Made by a program: the position numbers and the translations under genes. Of a stretch of 64,000 bases of DNA, positions 56,178 through 64,000 are shown in pieces (positions within the stretch are counted from its first letter, which is position 1; every line of letters starts with the position of its first letter). Location of the stretch: contig JAWVWS010001018.1 of the NCBI GenBank assembly GCA_033807775.1, positions 62,001 to 126,000 of the forward strand, written 5' to 3'. The stretch is from Saussurea involucrata. Its lineage: Eukaryota > Streptophyta > Magnoliopsida > Asterales > Asteraceae. The notes under the pieces are model-generated. The model saw only the letters and a program-made list of their open reading frames with translations. It made no database searches and was not told where the DNA came from.

Positions 56178-59100
56178 ATGACAACTTCAAAGATCTATGT
56201 TACCGCTGAGAACATCTCCGCTGACTCTGAGGAAGTGGAAATCATCAAAGCCCCTCAGGTTAAGTTCAAGCTGGATCAACTTGACTGGACCAAGGTCAAT
56301 AACCTCTCCGCGCTTTTCGAGTTTCCTCCTCGAAAGCAAGTTACACATCTGGATGATGCTGTAAATTTCCTTAAGAATAGCTGCATTTCAACAGCCCTGA
56401 CCATCACACCTCCTGCAAGTCAGCTACTACTATCCCAGTTCTGGTACTCTGCCAGACACACTCAGCTACCCTCTGCCAAAGATGCATCCAAAACTATCGA
56501 TTGCATACTCAGCGATACTGAGTATGGAACAATTAAGATAACCCCCGCAATCATTCGAAAAGCCCTGAACTTTCCCAATGCTACCAAAGAAAAACCGTTT
56601 GTTTCATTCCCTGATCATAAGAAGCATGCTGACAGAGAAGAAATCATTGCTTTCCTCGACGCAATGGGTTACATCTGGGAAACTGGAAGGGACAAGAAGC
56701 CCGAGAAGAAACTGACGCTGATAAAGAAGTCCAAAATGCCCAGCGAGATAAATTTCATCTTCGCACATCTGATCAGCTGCATGACAGCGAAGACCGGCTC
56801 CTCTGATCAAGCCGCTCAACCTCAGCAGGCTATGGGATACGCACTGCTGAAAGGTCTACATATTGACTGGACATCTATCATTTATGATGACCTAGTACAA
56901 AGAGTAGATTCTGCTGCTGACAGACCTGCATGGGTTCCTTACCCCCGTTTCATCAGCGCCATCTTCCAATATGGCCTAAAGGACAGCTATCCTCAAGAGG
57001 GTGACCTGAAACTCTCTCAGGTTGGCCCTAAGGTGCTCGATTTCAAACATGTCGACAATGAGGTACGTCTCTCTACCCTTCTCTCTCTTCTTAACCCTAA
57101 TTCTTCGACTTCTGTGGCTCCTTCAGCAACAATACCCATCGCTGATACCCCGGCCACACAATCCTCTCCTTTTAAGAAAAGGAAACACTCTTCAACCCAA
57201 CTTGATTCCAAAAGGATCAAGAAAACCAAGGAGCAACCCCAGCAATCCCATGCTGAAGACTCCTCAACTCATTCTGAAGAGCTAAAGGAAAGTTCCGTGG
57301 TACGCTCTGCCACACCCGTGCAAGCCATCCCTCCAATCCAGACTTCAGCGTCTCCAAACGCTGAGGTTAGAAACTTGGAACCTACCCAACCTCCCTCAGT
57401 CTCTCAAAAGACTGATGAAGTGATTCTCAGCGATTCCAACGCTGAACTCAGAACCCGAACCCCATTCTTATCCTTCGCTTCTCCCTCCACTCACTTGGAC
57501 ACTCCTCCAAAGAACACTGGAGATGCCATCATTCCAGAACCCACAGCTGAAGCTTCTCAAAGAATGATGCAGAAAGGACCTGCAGAGATCACCATACCTC
57601 ACCGTACTTTCGAAGAGGATATGGAACATTTTTCAGGAACTTGCAACTTTGACGAGTTCATCAATCCTCCTGCAGGTACAAATAAAATCCTATACACTGT
57701 AACTAAACCTGAAACTTCTGAGCTTTCCTTTGTTCACAAGTACTTATCTGTTACAGATCCTAATTTGGGAGACATCAACGCCTCTCTGAAGTCCGTGGAA
57801 ACAAAGCTGACAGATCTCACCACTACTCTTTCCAACAACTCTTCAGCTGTAACAAACGCTGGAGAGAATTTGACAAAGCTGACAACGGTGGTGGAAACGA
57901 AAGCTTCCACAGACGACATCAAGATTGTTGATAAGACTCTCAGCGATTTCGCCAAAGTGCTCGCTGACATCTACACTGACTACACCTCACTCAAAAACTC
58001 TGTTTCCTCCATGTCTGGCGAAGTCACAACGCTGAAGACATCGGTTGGAGCCTTAGAGGTTGATATGTCAGCTGTAAAGACTGACTTAGGCTCTGTAAAG
58101 ACCGACGTTGGTGAGATGAAAACGATGATCCAGCAGCTACTCAACAAGGCAAATACTCCAGCTCCTGAACCGACCCCTGCCCCTGCATTGGAAACTTTCA
58201 CAGCGGCGGATCGTAAAGAGCTGCAGAAGATCACTCCTGCTATATCTGGCCTTGAAGACAGATTAGCATCGATTGAAAGTTGTATTAAAATCTCTGGCCA
58301 AGAAGACAGAGAAAATACAAATGCTGAATCTACCCATTCCTCCCCCGGTCATCATGAGAAAGAGGGGGAGAAGAGCGCTGAACATCCCGAGGAAAAGAGC
58401 GCTGAACATACCGATGAGAAGAGTGCTGAGGATCTTGAAAAGAGCGCTGAAGACCTTTCCCATGATGAATCTATCAGGGGAGAGAAGAATGAAGATCTTA
58501 TCGCTGGACCTCAGGGAGATGAAAACCCTGAGGGAACCGAGAAGCTCGCCTCTGTATCTGAGGGGGAGCAACTCGAAGAAGACGCTGAAGAATCCGAAGC
58601 AGAAGATGATGAAGCCGTCGACATCCCTGATGATGAACCATCTTCTTCTCCAAAGAAGAATGATGATGATGATGACGAAGATGACGATGATTTTTTTATC
58701 GTCAAACCTGCCCCAAGGATCAAAGCTCTTAAAGGGATCTCGATAAATGAACCAACAGGGGAGCGGACAAAGACAAAGCCCTCAGCCTCTGGCGCTGAGA
58801 AAGGCAAAGGCAAAGGCGTCGCTGAAGATGAAAATCTGGCGATCTTGCTTGTAAAGCCGGTTTGTCAGGTACACTAATCATATCTCACTCCATCCCTCCT
58901 CTATAAGTTCTACTACCCTAGCCTACACCTGAACATATTTCTCTTTCTCCTTCTACCCAAGTTCTTCTACCCATGTTCTTATTTGTAAGATCGCTGTGTT
59001 TCAGCTAGTCCTCTCCCCTGTTTGAGGATGTCGCTGAAGGTTCTACTAATGCGACTTCACAAATAAAGCCAGTTGCTGCTGATGAAATAATCCCAGTCTT

Positions 59101-60249
59101 AGATTTGATCTCTGAGACTGATGAACCAGAAGAACAACCTCTCTCGCACAAAAACAGACCTTCCTTAGCTCCTCAAAAGCTGAGTGAAGAGGATCAAAAG
59201 AAAAGAGAGGAAATAATAAAGTGATTCGAGGATCAGCGAATCATTCTAAGGCGTGATCAACTTCCTTCAGTTCCTCCAAAGTTCAAAATCTCCAAAGCTG
59301 AATACCAGGAACACCTCAGAGCTGAACGCCTTATCGCTGAAAGGAAGCTGAAGAGAAAGACAGAGAATACGCCATCAAGCTTACTCAACGATCAATCAAA
59401 GACCCCAAGCTGAAAAGAGTTCCCATTGATGTTCAACGTCAGCTCTGGGATGATGCTCAAGAAATCGTTAGAGAAAAGACAAAGGTCTCTGATACAACTT
59501 TGGAATGGGCTAAACAAATGCTGACTTATCGATCAAGACCATCCAAAATAATCAAAGCCAACATCAGAGGAAAAATGTACGCTGATGTTCCTGTTGTTGA
59601 AGTGGATGTCTACAGAGATGACAAAACCAAGCAAACCTTCTATGCTGCTTCATTAGAAAAGTTTGGTCTCTCTGAATGGTTAGAAACAAAATTAGCCATT
59701 CAGGGATCACGCTCAAAATTCAAAAGCCATGTTGAGATGATCTTAAACAAACAGATCGACTTGGTTTCATCTGCTGTGGATATTCCTCCTACTCTTCCTC
59801 AACCGAAGAAAGCCTCTGCTAAGAAGAAGAAAGTTTCTGATTTAGGTCCAATCATTCGAAATGAAACAGGTATTGGTTTCTCTCGTGCTGAAGTTCTTGG
59901 CCCTGATGCTGATCTTTCAATGCTTGACACCTCCCTACCTCCTGGAGAAACCTTCATCCCTGGCACAGTGGTAAGTGATCCATATGGTATATTCTTCTTA
60001 GACTATGATGGAAATCATCACTTTCAACGTGTCTCTGAGCTCCACATCGCTCCCATCGAACAACTCAGAGATCTCGTACACTGGTGTGAAGTCAGACGCG
60101 ACATCAAAGCTAGACACCTGAAGCCCTTGATTTTTGATGCTGCTCTGAAGTTAAAGAATCAAGGAGTAAATGTCCCTGACTGGATGATCCCCACTGAAAA
60201 GACGACCCTTGATGAACTTCTCATTAAGGAAGAACCCTTTGAAAACTGA
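56178..60249 (+). pseudogene. SIRE-D ORF3 (env-like), main part open
   Basis: The first frame (56178-58877, 899 residues) is open. The N-terminal domain has INFIFAHLISCMTAKTGSSDQ near 192-212. A basic NLS-like block KKRKHSSTQLDSKRIKKTK lies near 331-349. A Thr/Ser-rich, heptad-like region follows near 520-670 (SLKSVETKLTDLTTTL onward). The end is very acidic, with KSAEH repeats and DDDDDEDDDD. After 58877 the frame is lost for about 130 nt, then homologous coding resumes near 59018 with a TGA near 59222 and a 1-bp shift near 59345, to a clean C-terminal frame 59500-60249. I see no signal peptide or membrane span. Confidence 0.82.
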
Positions 60250-60514
60250 TATGATCTCCTATTTCTCTATTGTATCAGTTATCCTTCTGTACTTGTAAAT
60301 TATTTCTCTTGTACTTGTAATCTTTCTGTTCTTCATTGTAACCTGATTCAATACTTTAAAGAAAGATTTCAGCAAATGTACTTTACTCCATCAGTACTGA
60401 AAAGATCCCAGAAAACAGTAAAAGGGACAAATATTTTATGAGTTATTTTTATCCTTATGTTTTCATTAAATAGCAATTTTCTTTGTTGCTATGTCATAAT
60501 CAAATAGGGGAGAT
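60250..60514 (+). other. SIRE-D 3' noncoding region and PPT
   Basis: AT-rich; ends AATAGGGGAGAT (60503-60514), the polypurine tract before the LTR. Confidence 0.85.
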
Positions 60515-61476
60515 TGTTGATCCAAACCCTCAGTGATTTGATAATGACCCTCTCTTAATACTTAGTGAAAATTGTAAGTAAACAATATGTATCAGAGTTT
60601 CACTATCGCTGATAAATACTAAGATCTTACAGTACCGCTGATAGGAACTCTCGCTCTTTAGATTAAACATTCAGCGAACACTGTTCACCATAAATGCTCT
60701 GAGTCTGTTCAGTCATTATGGTGATCGCTGATAAGTTAGTTGTTTACTTATGATCCCTGAAGACAAGTTTCACGTCAACAAAGGTTCTACGCTGAAGTCG
60801 AAGATCAAGCTCAAGAACCAGCGACAAGTCTCCTAATGAACTGATGCGGATCAGCGAAGACTCAGATTTGTCCACTCAACGTGAAGTATCAAGTACAAGA
60901 CTTCAGCTATCGCTGAACTTTATCATTCGCTGAATAGAAAATGATAATCGCTGAATCAACGAAAGCTGATCATGAAGTCCTCCGTACAAAGTACTTTTGT
61001 CTTAACCACCCTTGCACGCCTCCGTACGAAATGTCAGAAAAGAACCTACGAATATCTGAAATCGTACAACCACTCTGATACTACACTGTTCATCCTTACG
61101 GCTATTAAGGTTGTCATCAAAAGTCAATGACATGCAACCAACCAACCGATGACACGTGTAAAGTATATACTGACTTGCATTAAATGCATGCAGTATATAA
61201 AGAGATGAACTCACTTCTTTTGAAGAAACTTGCTAACTCTGGACAAGTTCAATCTCTTATCTCAAGATAGGTTATTATTAGTAATTTCCTTATCTTTCTT
61301 AGTGCAAGAAACCTTAGTGTTCCAACTTGTTTAGATTTAGGTTTATCCTTAATCTTGTCTCCGCAACAAGCTGTAAATTGTTAATGATTTATCAATAAAC
61401 AATTTAGAAAAGTAAAATCTGTGTGTTTGTATTCAACCCCCCTTCTACAAACTTGTATAGGCCTTCGGGACCAACA
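60515..61476 (+). repeat. 3' LTR of SIRE-D
   Basis: 962 bp. The differences from the 5' LTR are a C-run of 6 instead of 12 and about eight scattered substitutions. It is followed by CCTAT. Confidence 0.95.
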
Positions 61477-63199
61477 CCTATAAAACAGATTAAGTTGACT
61501 TTGGTACCCATATGAACTTGGGTCCAGGTTTGTTAGGTGCAGTGGTATATGCAGACACCGTGTAAGAACCAAACCAGTGCAGTATTGAATTCTTGTTCAC
61601 AAAATCATTAGTTCCACAATATGAACAACAAAGTTTCTTTTGTGCTAACCTGACTAGTTGATTTACAGAATAAATCACATCAGGTTTAACAAAAGATTTG
61701 CCTTAAAATGTATTGTTCTTCTTGACATTTGAATTAGGAACTTTTGATTTTGGCACTTCTTTCTTGGAAGTTGTTCCTTTAACTCTCCATTCCATCTTAA
61801 CTCTTTTAAAAGAACGATTATCAGACTTATCAATAAGAGGATCATAAAACAGATTAGAAGAATGAATCTGATCTTTTGAACTATGATTTGATTTGTCAAC
61901 TACTTTTGAATTTCTAAAAACTTTTAGAGGAACATTTTTAAATTCTTTAAACTTTTCTTCCAAAACAATGTTCTTTTTAACATACAAATCAAACTTTGAC
62001 TTCAAATCAGATTTGGACTTCCTCTCTATCATGATTTCAGTTGATAAATCAGATAATTTCTTAATAAGCTTCCTTATCTCAAAATTAAAAACCTTCTTTT
62101 CCCTCTCAAACTCATCTTTTAAGCATTTCTCTTTAAAACCATCTACCTTCTTCTTTTCAATCGCTTTCCTTCCATCTTCTAACTCTTTCTCCAACTCATT
62201 GATTTTCACAGAAAACTCATTTAACATTTTCTTTTTCTTGAAAACATTCTTTTCTTTTTGAAAAACATTTTTCTTGCATTCAAACTCTTTTCTTTCTTTT
62301 GCAAGAATTTTCTCCAAATCAGAAATTTTCAGAGAGAATTCAACAGACTTTGACTCAAAAACTTTCCTCTCAGTTTGAAAGTCTATTCTCTCTTTCTCAA
62401 ATTTCTCTATTTCAAGTATAAGAACTTGTTCAAAATCAGATATCTGTTTCAAGAGTTGACAATTTTTTATTTCACATGATTTGATTCTATTTTCAGAATC
62501 TGTCAACATCTTTCTTTCAAAATTGATTTTCTCTTTCAAATCAACATTCTCTTTTTCTAACAACTTTGTGTTCTCTTGAACCTTGTCAAAATCCTTTAGA
62601 AGATCATATTTGTCTTTTTGCAGATTTACAACAACTTTTGCACTTTCATCAGATTTGGCTTCAAGATTAGCAATCTTGCTTTCAAAATGAACAATCTGAG
62701 GCATATATAAAATAGTTGTTTCTCTTCTTGAATAAGACTCATTTCCATTTTTATCATAAGTAGGCATGATGAAATGACAAATTCAAATATCAATTATGAA
62801 TTATGATAAAAAATGAGAATCAACACAGATCTAAAACATGCAAGAATTGATCAAATATGTCACAGGCATTTCATCAAACAGTTAGAGTACATGAATTGAT
62901 AAAATCTTCTTTTCAACAAAATTTAGAACACTTATCAGAGAAATTACAAAGAATCTTCAAGAATGAATGAATTAATCAGGAATTGAATCATCCAATTGAA
63001 AATGATCTTGAAAACTTAAAAATCTTGAAAATTAGTGAAATGCGATCTTTACAACAATAAAACCAAAAAATATCGATCAAATTGAATTTGAAATCAACAT
63101 GCAGTGGAAAGAATCACTTTGATCAAGAAACCAATCAAGAATTTCGAAAACATACCTGTGATCTCTGTCTATTTTCGAAAATTAATCAGCAGATCAGAA
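61477..63199 (-). mobile_element. gag-only 2: pol-less element, 5' part
   Basis: Leader, ORF and junction of a minus-strand element that continues left of SIRE-D at 48486 (TSD CCTAT). The leader (62768-63199) is AT-rich; CACAG/GTATGTTTTC on minus near 63160-63148 is a good 5' splice-site match. No PBS of the usual type was found next to LTR-E. Confidence 0.65.
61490..62767 (-). pseudogene. Coiled-coil/zinc-knuckle Gag-like protein of gag-only 2
   Basis: Starts MPTYDKNGNESYSRRE at 62767. About 350 residues of continuous charged coiled coil follow, then DQIHSSNLFYDPLIDKSD, EWRVKGTT, a TAA at 61703-61705, and in the same frame SFVKPDVIYSV, LCCSYCGTNDF and KFIWVPKST before the final TAA. The order is the same as in 33596-35069, including the odd CCxYCGTxDF knuckle and the WxPK end, although the DNA is diverged. 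One nonsense codon is the only visible lesion. After the stop, the acceptor-like TTTTATAG/G is followed not by pol but (across SIRE-D) by noncoding sequence. Confidence 0.78.
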
Positions 63200-63623
63200 T
63201 GTTCTTTATTCTGTCGAGTTCTTGGCATAACTAGGGTTTTTGTTGTTTGGCTTTGTATTCAATTAAGCAAAATCAAGAATACTCCATAGAAAGTAGAATA
63301 GAGAAAGACATGAAGAACAATTTATTGAATGATCTCTATTCATATGATTGAAATACAATGGAGGGAGAAATTGATACACGACTCTCTCAAATCTCTAAGT
63401 GTATTCTCTCAAATGTCTCAAAGTCTCAAATGATAAAACTAGCCCAAGACCTTTATTTATAGGTCCATATTACAAGACATGGGCCCAAGCCCATTTTACT
63501 CCTATCAAACTCCCAAAGCCCAAATGACGAATTACAAAGTAAAATACAACACATTTGACTTTTCTTGACTTGACATAGACTTTATAAAACTTTCTATATA
63601 ATTGGGGCTTTCTAGACCCAACA
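63200..63623 (-). repeat. LTR-E on minus (inner end tentative)
   Basis: On minus, TTAGGGGGAGAT is followed by TGTTGGGTCT at 63623. CCTATAAATAAAGG near 63461-63448 is a TATA box. The inner end is placed at AAGAACA (63200) because it gives a TG...CA element, but no canonical PBS follows. Since a PPT precedes it and a leader plus gag follow it, it may be a shared LTR of a tandem, as in SIRE-A. Confidence 0.55.
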
Positions 63624-64000
63624 ATCTCCCCCTAACGTTTTATAAAGAAAGCATATTCAAGTGATCTCCCCTTTGATTTCTTTGAACTCTTTAGTGTTGC
63701 ACACCTTCACGCTTTGCAAATCCATCCAATCTCCCCCTCAAATTTTGCTCTTCTTCTTCACAAATGTCAACTTTAAAATCGGATTCAATGTGCAAGAAGC
63801 TCGACTGAATGCACAAAAAAAAATTCAGCTTCATCTGAAGAAACTCACCACATTCGTTAAGCCCACAAGAAAGTAATGTGCGAGCTACGTGACAAACCAT
63901 AGTGCAATTTTCAGTTTGTAACAAAGAAACCGTCTTTGAAATTCAAGTTGAGTGATCATTAAGCTCAAGAGCTTATTCCATTAAGATCAGAGAAGGAAGT
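63624..64000 (-). other. 3' noncoding end of another minus-strand element
   Basis: Three purine tracts on minus (GAGGGGGAGAT near 63740, AAAGGGGAGAT near 63672, TTAGGGGGAGAT at 63624-63635) and no gene. It has the form of the multi-PPT region before a Sirevirus 3' LTR. The rest of that element is right of the window. Confidence 0.6.

Larger units (their letters stand above)
48487..61476 (+). mobile_element. SIRE-D: complete but mutated Sirevirus
   Basis: LTRs 48487-49454 (968 bp) and 60515-61476 (962 bp), TSD CCTAT on both sides (48482-48486, 61477-61481). Order is PBS, gag, pol, ORF3, PPT. The LTRs differ by about eight substitutions and a C-run (12 versus 6), so it is older than SIRE-A. 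Each ORF has at least one lesion. CGCTGA/TCAGCG is very frequent throughout. It is inserted in the minus-strand element that continues at 61477. Confidence 0.95.

Noticed and set aside
45216..63623. LTR-C and LTR-E as the two LTRs of one element
   Set aside because: They share only the first dozen bases and a short CTTAATTGAATACAA near the end; lengths and middles differ, and LTR-E has a PPT on its outer side.
1..64000. Endogenous pararetrovirus (caulimovirid) sequence
   Set aside because: All RT regions read as Ty1/copia or Ty3/gypsy with integrase and LTRs; no movement protein or coat-type domains seen.

Overview
The window looks like repeat-dense nuclear DNA of a flowering plant. It holds nested Ty1/copia and Ty3/gypsy LTR retrotransposons, Harbinger-type MITEs, one SINE and a single fragment of an ordinary gene (GT43, xylan synthesis). 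The style of the Sirevirus-like copies suggests a eudicot, perhaps Asteraceae. That guess rests on general familiarity, not on a search.

Layout. (1) 1-11539 is a three-level nest: a chromovirus-type gypsy element is interrupted by an Ale-type copia element, which is interrupted by a very young copia element (882-5919, identical LTRs by eye, TSD TCACT). (2) 11540-15388 is the only low-TE stretch: first exon of an IRX9H/IRX9-like gene on the minus strand (12025-12902), a palindromic MITE-like sequence in its intron, a decayed Harbinger ORF1 region, and a TTA-flanked MITE. (3) 15389-32067 is a Sirevirus-type copia element (SIRE-A) in LTR-internal-LTR-internal tandem form. The first unit has open gag, pol and ORF3 and may be autonomous; the second is cut off in pol. 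(4) 32068-37004 is a minus-strand element with no pol (gag-only 1). It encodes a coiled-coil protein with a modified zinc knuckle, broken by a SINE. (5) 37005-45215 is a decayed plus-strand Sirevirus (SIRE-B). (6) 45216-48486 and 61477-64000 are minus-strand sequences of a second pol-less copy and its neighbours. They are split by a complete but mutated Sirevirus (SIRE-D, 48487-61476, TSD CCTAT).

How the parts relate. The Sirevirus-like elements share an architecture (Gag with zinc knuckles, Pol, and a third ORF), yet each is saturated with its own short DNA word: TTGAAGA in SIRE-A, TTACCGG in gag-only 1, CCTCTG/CAGAGG in SIRE-B, TTCTGA/TCAGAA in the 45-48 kb element, and CGCTGA/TCAGCG in SIRE-D. 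The ORF3 proteins, usually called env-like, carry central nuclear-localisation-like basic clusters; coiled coils are visible in SIRE-A and likely in the others. I see no signal peptide or membrane span. Together with covarying hairpin arrays and splice-site-like signals around gag, this is the best candidate for an undescribed system: family-specific self-recognition or anti-silencing, analogous in logic to VANC proteins of VANDAL transposons. That interpretation is inference; the word clusters, hairpins and ORF features are read from the sequence.
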